From positions 124,001 through 188,000 of the forward strand of contig NW_020312763.1 of the NCBI RefSeq assembly GCF_002999335.1: a stretch of DNA of 64,000 nt. Reading direction: 5' to 3'. Positions within the stretch are counted from its first letter, which is position 1; the number at the start of each line of letters is the position of its first letter. The notes beneath the pieces were generated by a model. The model worked only from the letters and a program-made list of their open reading frames with translations, was not told the DNA's origin and searched no databases. This DNA is from Cyclospora cayetanensis (taxonomy: Eukaryota; Apicomplexa; Conoidasida; Eucoccidiorida; Eimeriidae). A program made the position numbers and the translations under genes. Of the stretch, positions 11,201-22,000 are shown one piece after another.

Positions 11201-14200
11201 AACAGCGATCCGCAAGAACGCTCATCGACCTGCTGCAGCCTGAGGCTGCGCTGCTAAAGCTCCTTGACTCCAAATTCGTCCTCTACGATTTCCCCTTCGT
11301 TAAACTCGCTTCGCCAGTAAGTGCCTGTGCTGCTCCTCCGTCTGTTGCTCCCCGTTCTTAAGCAAGGCTGTGTGTGCCATGCATGCGTCAAGGGCGGCTT
11401 CCGCCGTAATAGCATTTTATTGCTAAGATGATAGAGCCGCGCATTTGAAATGGAGGGATTTTCGCATTCTTTTTGTATCCGCCGAGGTACCCACGCATCG
11501 CTGCGCAGATGTTGCCTATATATCTATATCTATATATATCTATATATCCATATATATATATTATATAAATACGTTGAGCTTTCCTCTCGCACCAAGGCCT
11601 CCTCCGCAAGATTTCCGAAAATGCTCTAGTAGATAGCAAGCCAGAACATGCTTCTAGACACGGCTATTTGTCCTCCACTTTAGCCTTCTAGTCTTACCCC
11701 GGCTGCATCCCTACCAGAGAGCTACCGGTACAGGGTTAGGCTGTGTTTAGTAGAGCAGTGCTCCTACAGTTCTTGCCCGAAATTGCTCTCCAGCGTGCCT
11801 TTTCCCTTGTCGGATACCCCTAGACTAACCTCTGTGCTTTTACATGCATGTCATCTGTTGGAACGCTTTCTTCTGCCTCCAGTTCCCCTCGCAGAAAGCT
11901 TCCTGGAAGAGGAGACTCTCCCGCGTGTCCTCGTTTCTTTCCTTCGCTCTTTCTTTTCCCTCTCTCTTTCTCTTTCCTCTCTTTATTCCTCTCTCTCTCT
12001 TTTTCCTCTCTCTCTTTCTCTTTCCTCTCTTTATTCCTCTCTCTCTTTTTCCTCTCTCTCTTTCTCTTTTTTCCTCTCTCTCTCTCTCTTTCTCTTTTTC
12101 CCTCTCTCTCTTTCTCTTTTTCCTCTCTCTCTCGCTCTCACTTTCCCTCTCTCTCTCTCCCTCTCTCTCTCTCGCTTTTTCTCGCTTTTTCTCAGCATAA
12201 GGATAGCGTGAGGGGCAGCCCACTGCCCTGCCCCTTGCGTGGGTGTCTTCGTTGTAGGTCGCCATTTGGCTTCCTACGATTTACTATCCTTTGGAGGAGC
12301 GTCCTCGTGGAGAGCGGAGCTCTGAGGTGCCTTGCGCACCCACAGAGCAGCTGCAGGCTGTAGAGACGGAGAAGCGGCGTCTGCAGCTGCAAGGCATTGC
12401 AGTGGCAGACGAACTGGAGGCCTTTAGCTTTTTCGAGCAGCATGCAACCCGCGCACAGTGGCGTTCGCAGGCAGCAGCGGCAATGGCAAGGAATAAAGCA
12501 GCAGAAGAGCAACCACGAACAGCAGTAGCGACGTACTGGCACCCCGATCAGCAGATTCTGGGGGGGAGCCACACAGACGAAGCAGAAGCCAGGTCCAAGG
12601 AAGCAGGGGGAGCAGCAGCTGCCCAGCAGCCCCCTACCGAAGTGCAACTTCAGCAACTCGCCATGGCCTTAACGCGAGCACTTCCTGGTACCCAGCAGCA
12701 GCAAATGGCGAGAGAATGTCATCCCTCAACTGCCCTCTCAACCGTCCTCGTCGAGCTGCTGCCGGTAGAAGACGTCGTTCTCGAGGAGAGGCTTGTGGGG
12801 GCAGCCGAGCAGCTAGCGAGAGAAGGCTGCAGTTCTGGGAGCGAGAGGCTTGCTGCTGCTCGCCTCGACGCGAAGACGACTCCCTGCGCACACTTTCGGT
12901 ACAGCGCACAGACGGTGTATCGTCTGCTGCCGCTGATTGCACAGCCCTCCAAAGCTCTCGTTGAGAGCCTTCAGCAGTGTCACCAGGAAGTGTTAGAGGC
13001 CGTCGCAGCGCACAAAACGCACCGCTGGCGCGTCGGAGAAGACGTGTTATGCATCTTCTCCAGCGCAGCTAAGCTAGCCGGCTATCGGCTGCTTCGGGGA
13101 GTCACGGGAGTGCTTGCAGACCCTCCCGACGAGGAGGGAAAAAAGCCGCTCTCCGTTCACGTTGCTGCCGCGAGGCGGGGAGAGACTCCCGACTTCCAGC
13201 GCAGCCTTCAGGATGCATGCAAGGCCATCTGCGCTGCCACGCGAGTGCGTTCTCCCTCTTCCGCCTTCTGCTTTTCTCGCTGCGTTTGCATCGCTCTCAG
13301 TGCGAGACGTTTCGTAGAGGCACGTCCTCCTGAAAGCCTTGCTGCAACATGGTTAAAAGACGAGGTAAATGTGGCCTTCGGAGCACTTCTAGTGGCTTCA
13401 CTGGCTGCCCCCTCTTATGCCTTTTTTTGTCTTCTCTAGGCGGAAATGCATACTCTGGAACAAGCCGCAGCTCTCATGGGTGTAACGCCCTTCGCCGCGT
13501 ATTGCATCTTCTCCTCTGTCTTCGTGAAGGAAGGCGACAATCTCTACGTAAGTTTCACGCCAAGCAGGAGCTGGTCCAAGAGACACCCTGTGACATTGCA
13601 TGAAGCGGCTGCCGCAGCCTCTGAGTTCTCTTTTCCCCCTCCTTTAGGAGGCAGAAAAGGAGGAGAAGCAGGAGCAGGAGGAGAATGCTGTGAAAATGCT
13701 GTCTAGGAATTTGTACTAGCGACAAACAAGGGAAGAAGGCAGAGAGGGCCTTTCGAAAGCCTTTCCATTTGCTGCTGCCTTCCACCTAAGCGGCTTTCGC
13801 GAAAGAGGCCTTTTGTCTGTCTGCTTGATTGAGGCATCTCCTTGCGGCTATGTGTGTATATGTATGAGTATTGTGTGTGTATGTATGTATATGTATGTTG
13901 TTTGTATGTGTATGTGTGTATGTATATGTATGTTGTGTGTATGTATGTTGTGTGTATGTACGTGTATGTTGTATGTGTATGTGTGTATGTATGTATGTTG
14001 TATGTTGTATGTGTATGTATGTGTATGTATCTGTATGTTGTATGTGTATGTATCTGTATGTGTATGTATGTGTATGTATCTGTATGTTGTGTGTATGTAT
14101 CTGTATGTTGTGTGTATGTGTATGTATGTATTTGTTGTATGTGTATGCTGTATGTGTACGTATGTGTATGTATGTATGTATGTTGTATGTATGTGTATGC

Positions 14201-17200
14201 TGTATGTGTGTATGTGTATCTATCTGTATGTTGTGTGTATGTATGTTGTATGTATGTTGTGTGTATGTGTATCTATCTGTATGTTGTGTGTATGTGTATG
14301 TATGCATTTATGTGTATGTATGTATTTATGTGTATGTGTATGTGTGTCTGTGTATGTGTATCTATCTGTATGTGTGTGTGTACATTCTATCTTCTATGTA
14401 GCATGTATGTATGCTGTATATGTGTGAATGTGGAACTCTAAGGACTGCGGCTTGCACACGATTATTTTTGTGGAAGAAACGCGAGCGCCTGCATTTGTGT
14501 TGGCGTATTCGCTGCCCTGGCCACGTCCTGCTATCCGAGGTTCTCTGCGGTGTAAGGCACTGAGCTCGTGGCTGCCTGCTGCTTTTCGTCGCAGATCGCA
14601 TGCACGCCACTCGCTGTGGCTCCTGATGCAGGGGTGGGTGGTGTGCCTCAGAGGCGCTCGCCGATTGCCGTAGAGGTGCGGTGCGCCTAGTCGCGTAGGC
14701 TGCGCTCTGTGCATGCATGCATCTGTGCTTCTGTGGTTTGGGGTATGCGCAGCTCGATGCAACACGCATCTCTTCACGGCGAAGACAGTCGAACTTGGGA
14801 AGCAGCTTCTGGATGCCTTTCCGGCGCTGAGAAACGCCCTAGACGCGGTATGTCACGTCTGCTTCCTTCGGAGGAGAAAAGAGTCCCTTGTCGACGCGGT
14901 AGCATGGAGGCTGCCTCCTGCGCGCCGTCCGCTCTTCGACGCATGTCATGACAGACATCTCATCGGGGAGTTGTGAGGCTCAGAGGTCTCCTGTGTGCAG
15001 GCTAGCGTTAACGCGAAAAATTTGTCCTCAAGGTGTCATTTAAAGGCCTCCAGTGTGTTCGCGGGATCGGGCGATCCCGCCTTCCTAGCAAGTCGCTTGG
15101 CATCCATGGCCGCTCAGTCTCCCTCTAGACGTGCCAAAGCGGTGCCTGCAGAGTATGCACACCTCTCAGCCCCAGGTGTGTCCGTCAAATATGTGCATGC
15201 GTTTGCTTTTTCTGCGTAGAATCTGTGTATGTACGTGGATTGGTATGTGTGGATAAGTGTATACACGGGAAAGTGTCGAGCAAGTGTGTATTCATATATA
15301 TGTGTGTGTGTATGTGTGTATGTGTGTTTTTGTGTGTGTATTCATATGTGTGTGTGTGTATGTGTGTTTTTGTGTGTGTATTCATATGTGTATGTGTGTG
15401 TATGTGTGTTTTTGTGTGTGTATTCATATGTGTGTGTGTGTATGTGTGTTTTTGTGTGTGTATTCATATGTGTGTGTGTATGTGTGTTTTTGTGTGTGTA
15501 CTCATATATGTGTGTGTGTATGTGTGTTTTTGTGTGTGTATTCATATGTGTGTGTGTATTCATATGTGTGTGTGTATTTGTGTGTCAATTTTGGTGTGTA
15601 TGTGAGTATACATGTATATGCGTATATACATGCGAGCTTGAAAGAGGTGCTTGCAGCTGTATCCTCGTTTGCTTGAACGGAGCTTCCTCCTCCGCTCGAT
15701 GCTGAAAGTGTTTATTGGCCTACCTGATGCCTCTGCTGTGCATGCGCTGCAGTACTGACGCAGTTGCAGAAGGAGTTGGAACGACAGAATGCAAAGCTGC
15801 CACAGGCCGAAAGTGTTGTGCTGCGTGTTGCGAATGAGAGCTGCTGCTGCGTGCGAGCAGCAGACTTGCTCTCAATTCAGAAGCACATCCTCGCGGGTAT
15901 GTGTGTGTATGTCTATATGTAGATATATATATATATATATTTACGTGTCTCTCAGCGCTGATTATGTAGCGGTAGCGAGGGTGATTTTAGAGTTGCTTTG
16001 GAGAGGCTGCTGCAAGTGTCAGTGTTCTCATGGGGCACAGCGCTGCCGTTGTCTCTTGCAATTGCGGCAACACGCGGCTATGAGTGCCCTGCGGTGTCTC
16101 TCTCTCGACTCTTCTAAAGGCTAAAGGTTCCTGCGCTTCGGCATAACAAGCGAGCATTTTCATGTGCTTGTCTCCATTGAGCCTTCTGTGTTGGATGTTT
16201 CCTTGGAAGAGACTCCTTTTTATATGCTGAGACGGCTCTCTGCTTCTTTTCCTGGCGTGTTGCAGGATTCTTACGGCTAAGAGGCGTGCAGCACAACGGC
16301 CTTGGCGAGTATACCTTTATCTTTGCAGTGCAAATGCAGCTTGGTCAGCGTCTAGCGTACTCCCGCTATCGAGGCTCTGTGCCGCAGGGATCTCGGGGAA
16401 CGGCGGTTGGTTTCGCCTCGCAGCTTGGCAAGTGCAGAATCGAGTGCGATTGGTGTCAGCCTGGCAGGTATGCAGACGTTGCTGAAGGAAACGCAGCAAG
16501 CAGCAGCGCACGGCCTGCTTCGCCTTTCTCTGTCAAGGGGTCTATCAATTTTGCCCCCTTCTTCCTTCGCCTTACACCGCGGAAACGCTTGGATTTGACT
16601 GCAGCTGCTCCCGCAGCAAAGCAGCAACAGCAGCAACAGCAGAAGAAGAACAGCCCGCAGCAGCACTTGCAGGAGACTGCGACACTTCGCTCAGAGAGAG
16701 ACGCTCAACGCATCCTTTCGCAGCTCAATACGCAGGATAAGCTCGACCTTTTCCAGCAACAAATGGCGTATCTTGACGACGTTTGCATCGAAGTGCTGCT
16801 AGATGAGTCGTGCCTCGGTAAGTGCCTCTCGGCGTGAAAAATAGCTAGAAAATGGATAGAAGTTCCCCCCTTCCTTGAGGTTTTGTGTGGCCTGCTCTGC
16901 GCATTCTAGAACTAGCCTTGGAGAAAAATCAACTGCCTTCTGCAGAGCTTCGTAAACGATTCTCAGCTCCTTGCCCGCAAGCAGGCAGTCACTTCTGCGC
17001 GCTCAAAGCACAGCTCTCACCTTCCCGCTGGCAATATGCCTCTGTAGACGCAAACAAAAGCTTTTTTGCCTCTTTTTCTGTGCGCCATGCCTCCCTATCC
17101 GCAGGGGCATCTGACGGAGACGGCCGAATCAGCGCGCTTCGCATGCTAAGGGCTCCTGCTAGCCAATGGTTGCCTCTCTGCGTTGGCGAAGTGCGTTGCT

Positions 17201-19095
17201 GCAGCTAGCTGTATCTCCCATTGACGAGAAGCGCCCTAGCCTTCCCCCCCTTTCATCCCTTCGTTCCTTACCTCCCCTTCTCGACGGCGAGAGCTCCCAA
17301 GCGCACGGTGTGGCCTGAGAGGGAAACCGAGCTTTGGCATATTGGTGCCTTTTTGTGTTCATTGCATCTTGCTTCCTCTGAACTGCCGATAGCTCAGCAG
17401 CGGGGGGAGGGCTGGCTCACCTTTTGAATTGATCATCAGGATCTGGAAGGCAGCGGGAAAGGGGTATGATGTAGAGAAGTGGCCCTGGCTGCAGTTGCAG
17501 AGCATTGCACGATCCAAGAGTGCTTGCAGCTCTGCCTTCGCCACTGCAGTTTGTGGGGATTAATCAGTGCGCAGCAAAGTATCGAGCTTGTCTTCATATC
17601 CGCAGTGCAAGTGCCTTCCAGCTCACACAACAATGGCGCGATGTAGTCTTCTTTTTACGCTATCAAGTGCCTCGTTTGCGTGGCATGCGTTGCAGCAGCA
17701 GCTCAGAGCACAGCGGCGGTTCTTTTAGCAGCGGCTTAGTGAATCGACGCACATAGCTGTCTTTGTGGAGGACGTGTCTTCTTCTCACTGCTAGGCCTTT
17801 ACCGGCATAGAGGCTTTCGGCCTAAATGCCAGCTCATGGTGCTCATGAGGGCGTGTGCGTTGTTTTCTCTTCAGCAGCCTCCTCCTGCAGCAGCGACACA
17901 GGCGATGCTGTCGCAGGAGGATCCTTCCAAGATGAAGACTCCCGCTGCTCTCGCTGCACGTCAAGGCAGGCTGATGTCGACTGCTGAGCAGAAACAGAGA
18001 CCCCGCAACGTTGTTCAGCGTTCCTCCGAACAGAAGGAGGCTTCAACGCCCCTGCAGCTGCAACAGCAGCAGCGGCGAGCACGCACCAGCGACACTCACG
18101 CCGCTGCCCGCACAGCGCAGCAGCAGACACCTCCTAGGCCTTGCACTGCCTACCCGCATGCAGTTGCAGCACGCGATCAGGAAAACGGACGCTCCGAGCA
18201 GGCGCATTACCCCGAGGAGCAGTACGTAGCAGACTCTCTGCATCCAAGGGCTAACGAGCACGCAGAAGAGTCCACCATTTCTCTCGAAAAGGGGCTGCAA
18301 CACCTCCGGCAAGCCAGCTCGCGAGATAAGCCCCCTCCCCCCTCCAGCTCTGCGACTTGTCCTCCCAACCAGCAGCCAAGAGGACTGGCAGCGAAGGCTG
18401 ATGCCCTGCTGGCAGTATTGGGCGTTAAAGCGACGAACACAAGCGCAAAGACGACACAAAAAGCACTCATGGAAGCCGACATCTGCGGCAATGCAGCCAC
18501 ACCCCCGCCAACTGGAGCCGCTTGCAGCGGCTCGTACAACCCGCTTCCCACAGAGCCGCAGCAGCAGCTACAGCAGCAGCAGCTGCAGCAGCAGCTGCAG
18601 CATTCACGAGCTTCAGCTGCACCCCAGCAGCCGCTGGAATTTGCCCAATCATCTCTCGACAGTGGTTCGCATGTCCATGAACAGCAGGATAGCCGTACAA
18701 ACCGCCAATGCCTGACGCTGTCGCGGGAGTCGGCTAGCTGCGCTGCAGGAAGCCCGCTAGCTCGTCTAGATAGGGAAGGCGCTGTCTCCCCCGTAGCTTT
18801 CTCGGCTCAGCAGCCCTCAGCTCAGCTGCATCAAAGCGCGCATGCGCACAAACGCTCGGAGGCAAAGGACCACTGCCTCCAGCAGAGCAACGCGCAACCC
18901 CCTGCTTTGGCGCTAAGGCGTGGGCATCTACCGCAGCAGGCTGGCATGTCCAGTCAGGCAGAAGGTCGGCCGGAGAAAACGGAGGCGCATGCACGGCAGC
19001 AGCCGCATCGCTTGGATGTGAAGGCGCAAGCGCTGCTAGCTGCTTTGGGAGTTTCGCGAAGAGCGCCCCCCCATGATGCGAACGAGAAAAGCTAA
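5219..19095 (+). CDS. XRN1: 5'-3' exoribonuclease XRN1, multi-exon
   Basis: Cytoplasmic 5'-3' exonuclease that degrades decapped mRNA. The N-terminus [17 protein letters not shown] with [17 protein letters not shown] is XRN1-type (RAT1/XRN2 has P after H in NGIIHPC). Acidic active-site positions are all present: D35 in [35 protein letters not shown] and LAGNDFLPH. Later blocks include [21 protein letters not shown], the exon-13 start [14 protein letters not shown], and the SH3-like [14 protein letters not shown]. Exons with agreeing phases: 5219-5363, 5501-5643, 5792-6080, 6302-6415, 6599-6684, 6961-7356, 7602-7811, 8082-8228, 8446-8729, 8877-8985, 9594-10382, 11107-11316, 12258-13364, 13440-13547, 14443-14539, 14753-14847, 15001-15175, 15753-15896, 16266-16817, 16910-17190, then a terminal exon 17875-19095. 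One or more exons at 17191-17874 are unresolved. About 2,234 residues are accounted for, longer than yeast or human XRN1 because of low-complexity insertions (exon 13) and a Gln/Ala-rich tail. Confidence 0.92.
9297..9580 (+). repeat. 41-bp minisatellite, about 7 copies, in XRN1 intron 10
   Basis: Seven tandem units of about 41 bp, each beginning agtgtatc(c/t) and continuing with ctcatgtggtgt. Copies 2 and 3 are identical; later copies drift (Ctctgcc in place of tttgttt). Most units end in a pyrimidine-rich stretch followed by ctag or ccag, so each resembles a 3' splice site. The array sits immediately before the real acceptor (cag at 9591-9593). Confidence 0.9.
10437..10845 (+). repeat. (TACA/CA)n microsatellite in XRN1 intron 11
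   Basis: About 400 bp of acatacatac / cacatacata / catatatac repeats on the + strand, with interspersed tattcatatata segments. It explains the long Tyr/Val/Cys/Met open frames on the opposite strand, which are translation artefacts of the repeat. It is sense-oriented in the XRN1 transcript and complementary to the arrays in introns 14 and 17. Confidence 0.95.
11513..11567 (+). repeat. (TATATC)n / TA-rich microsatellite in XRN1 intron 12
   Basis: Short run of tatatatctatatctatatat within the intron between exons 12 and 13. No function is suggested. Confidence 0.85.
11935..12195 (+). repeat. Polypyrimidine (CTCTCT / CTTTTTCC)n tract in XRN1 intron 12
   Basis: About 260 bp nearly free of purines on the + strand, made of tctctctctttttcctc blocks. 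It lies some 60 bp upstream of the exon 13 acceptor (gttgtag before 12258). A tract this long could bind polypyrimidine-tract proteins, but that is inference. The open Leu/Ser/Phe and Arg/Glu frames over it are repeat artefacts. Confidence 0.95.
13850..14430 (+). repeat. (TGTA/TG)n microsatellite in XRN1 intron 14
   Basis: About 580 bp of tgtatgtatg / gtgtatgt / atctatctgtatgttg repeats. In the transcript this is the reverse complement, broadly, of the TACA array in intron 11. It ends about 12 bases before the exon 15 acceptor (ctctaag before 14443), so it probably forms part of the acceptor context. Confidence 0.95.
15225..15625 (+). repeat. TG-rich minisatellite in XRN1 intron 17
   Basis: Repeats of the form gtgtgtgtatgtgtg, tttttgtgtgtg, tattcatatg with a period of roughly 45-60 bp, in the intron between exons 17 and 18. 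At least six units share the order TG-run, tttttg, tattcata, so it is a higher-order minisatellite and not a plain dinucleotide run. Confidence 0.9.
16614..16646 (+). repeat. CAG-coded glutamine run in XRN1 exon 19
   Basis: Imperfect CAG/CAA repeat coding a Gln run followed by Lys-Lys inside the exon that carries the XRN1 SH3-like block. Coding CAG homopolymers of this kind are well known from Eimeria genomes; here they are confined to the XRN1 segment. Confidence 0.85.
17191..17874 (+). other. Unresolved exon(s) of XRN1
   Basis: The exon ending at 17190 closes in phase 0 and the last exon starts at 17875 in phase 0, so any exon between must keep that phase. The best candidate reads in the frame of about 17505-17737 and ends before gtgaat at 17738 (residues ending [10 protein letters not shown]), but its acceptor is ambiguous; candidates are the tgcag near 17492 and the cgcag near 17605. 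A CTAGC reading directly after 17190 would need a 14-nt intron and is not credible. cDNA is needed to settle it. Confidence 0.4.
18555..18605 (+). repeat. CAG-coded glutamine-rich run in XRN1 tail
   Basis: Interrupted CAG/CTG repeat coding a Gln/Leu-rich segment in the disordered C-terminal tail. The opposite strand reads as poly-Ala, again a repeat artefact. Confidence 0.85.
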
Positions 19096-22000
19096 TAACC
19101 GCAGGCACCACCAGTGAATCCATGCTTTGCAGCCTCGCTATGCTTGGAATGCTCGCCTTTGTGTTTGCTTGTTTCTGCACACCTCCAGTCGCAGTCAAGG
19201 CGAGCCCCCCCCCCTGCGCTCCCCGCAAGCAAGCCTGAGGAGGTACCATTAGTAGCTCGAAACCACCGAGCGATGCTTCGGGTCTGCCGTGGCATGTGCT
19301 GCGCTTTTTGGGGAAGCGGTTGGTTTTGACGGCAGCCTAAGTGGTTCTAGCATCAAAGACACCCTTTACTGCTGGCCTAGGGCAAAGGGATTCTGAGCGC
19401 GAATCCAGGAGGACTCCAACGGGGGTCCTCCTTTTGTTTGTTGGCAGGGTATGGGTAATCCAGATGTGTAGTCTTTTTCTGGCTTTGCTTTCGCAAGTTA
19501 AAGCCATTCTCCTGCAAGCTTGGGCAGGCTCATAGAAGTCTTGCAATTAGCACAAATCTGCGTAGAATGAGTCATGTCGAGGCAGTGAAAGCTCATCTGG
19601 GACGCCCTGGCCTGGCCGCAGGCGCTGTAAGATCTACAGCTCGTAATTTAGAAATAGGAGATTGCAGGCTTGCAAGTTCCTCGGTGTTGCTGCAGCAGCA
19701 CCACTGAGCCTCGCAAATACCCGCCTAAGATGTGACTTGACGACCTGGCGGCCGCATGTTGTGGCATTCCCACCGATCCGCGCGATGATACTCTCCCTCC
19801 AAGTGTTGTACTCTCGCGACTGACAAGCCCGGCGACACGCCTTCCTCGGCGCGTTTTCCCGGGTCGAATCGTCCTATCCACCTCCCGACTTCGACTTGTG
19901 CATGCGCCAGAGCTGAGCGGATGTGCTGGCGTCCCTGCGCTCGTAGCATTTCAGCTCTCGCGTTTCATTCCCTTGCGCACGCTTTCCGTGCAAGTCCCCC
20001 TCTAAAAGCGCAAAAGCGCCAGGAGCCACGCAGCCCAGGCCTTTCGCGTCTGCCGTTGGCGGCAAGGTTCAAGAGTGTGTAGTTGTGAAAATTTCCCAGA
20101 AAAATGCGGTATTATTACCGCTGACCACTGGCGGTTGCAAAAAATGGGATGTTTCTGCATTTCTGCCTCGTAACGAGAGAGCCGAGTGCGTCTATCTGTC
20201 AAAAAAATTTGCTCTGCGATGCATACTTGTTTTTTTATCCAGAACGCAGGTCGGGCGTGCTGCTGCCGGTACGAGTCATGATTTATTCCGGTTCACGGTG
20301 CCTGCATGCCTTCGATGAACTAGCTACTGGGATTCAGGGATCCGCCCTTTTGAGCACAACTTCCTGATTCGTCGCCGCTTGCGTGGGTTTTTGACCAGAC
20401 ACGAAGGGCAGCTTGAGAGCGTTTGAAAGGAGGCACAGCTGCAAAGGAGTGGGAACAGCCGGTAGAACTTATGAGGGCAGAAAAAATGCTCCGCCTCTGC
20501 GCACCGCCGAAACGGTGGCAGTTCGTGAAGCCTGCACACGCGTGGACAAGGACGGAAGACGGCAGACGAGAAAACGAGTTGCCTGCTACTGTTGGGTTCT
20601 TCTGCGCTTCCAGAGTCAGTGAGCTACGCGCGGGGGGGTTACACATATGCTGGAAGTCGAGGAAGGCAGAGCACCGTCGAGAAATGTGATCCTTTGATAA
20701 GGCAGGGCTTCAGATGCACCGGCTGCTGTGGCCGAGTCCATCAAAGCAGACAAGCGGTCAAGATGTTCTTCTTCCCCCCGGTTATCGATGCGACTGATCA
20801 AGATTCAGGCAGTACCTCAAACACCTGGGACTCCCTAAAAAGGCCGTGAATACAGCGTAGATGCGTAGCCAGGGGAGAACGGTTCCGTTGCGCACCCTCC
20901 TTCCCCGTGCAGTAAAAAGTCGCTATGCCACGACAGCTCCGTAGCTCGTCTAATGAGGCATTTTCGGGCTAAGAAGCTGCGCTTCCCCAAAAGACCGCAG
21001 CCTCCGTTTGGACCCCCAGTCCCGTCAACACGGGCGTTTGCTTTTCTCTGGCTCTTCTTGCACCTGCTCCCTGGTTGTCTCTGTTTCAGTCTTTCTGATT
21101 GGCAGTGGCCTCATGCTGCTTGACCTTTTGTGTAGTGTCTATTTCTGAGCGCCGTATTTTACCTGAGTTTGAGCCTTGGACGTCTCCAGGGTGAGTCGCC
21201 GTCGCCCCTACGTGCCAAAGGGGGACAGGAGCTTCCCCCTTTTCTTCTGGACCTAGCGCTTCGCCTCTGTCTCTACCGACCATTACATCGGGAGGGAGGA
21301 AAAGTCCTATGAGCTGTTCTTGCCGTTACCCTTGCCCCTAAAAGTGTGTTGCAGTAAAGCAAGGCACCACTTCGTCGGAAGAGCCCTTCGGTTCGACCTC
21401 CTTTAATCTTCGAAACGATCTGTCCTAGCTCTTTAAAGGCGAAAATGCAAAAATGAAGCAGAGGAAAGGCTGCCCAGGTTGTCGGGATGGTACCAGCACG
21501 GCGCACCCCGTCGAACTGCGAAAGTGGACTGCTCTCCATGTACGTAATTCCATCTCAGATTCACAGGGCCTCAGGAAACCCAACATGCGAGTGCCAGCTC
21601 TATCTGCAGCAGCTACCATCGAAACAAGGCGGTAACCTCGGTGTGATGCACACCTCCTGGAACGGCAGATCTTTCGGTTTTCATCTAATGAATCCGGCCC
21701 CGCTTGCTGCCACAGTTTGAGCGCCAGAGTTGGGAGCTTGAAACTGGAAGTTCAGCTACGACAAGGTCGGCTGTTTTAGAGGGCTGTTTCTTCCACGCCA
21801 AGAAGGTGCCCACTGCGAAACAGCCCTCCGGTAGGGGTGCTTAGGTATGAAGGAATACCACTATCTTCTCTCAGACGACACTCAGGGCATCGAAACCCCA
21901 CAGAGGAGACGTCAGCCGTAGTCTGTTGTTGACGTAGGGCCACATGTCAGTAATAACAGCTTATAAATGACTAGTTTAGGGGGTCCCAGGTAGCACAGAC

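Noticed and set aside
11783..12363. Leu/Ser/Phe-rich and Arg/Glu-rich frames
   Set aside because: Products of the CT-rich polypyrimidine tract of XRN1 intron 12.
13648..13720. Possible XRN1 exon reading [15 protein letters not shown] and ending at TAG
   Set aside because: It would end the protein before the conserved SH3-like block. Exon 14443-14539 ([12 protein letters not shown]) joins 13547 and 14753 with agreeing phases and fits the XRN1 family better.
13813..14441. Three overlapping plus-strand frames of 176-204 codons rich in Cys/Val/Tyr/Met
   Set aside because: All three frames are open because the sequence is a TGTA/TG repeat; it lies inside XRN1 intron 14.
15185..15705. Cys/Val/Phe and Thr/His repeat frames, CRISPR-like periodicity
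   Set aside because: A eukaryotic TG-rich minisatellite within an intron; no spacer-repeat alternation, no cas genes, wrong kind of genome.
18043..18700. Minus-strand Ala/Cys/Leu-rich frames opposite the XRN1 tail
   Set aside because: Antisense shadows of CAG/Gln-coding sequence; the sense exon has agreeing phase and a natural stop.
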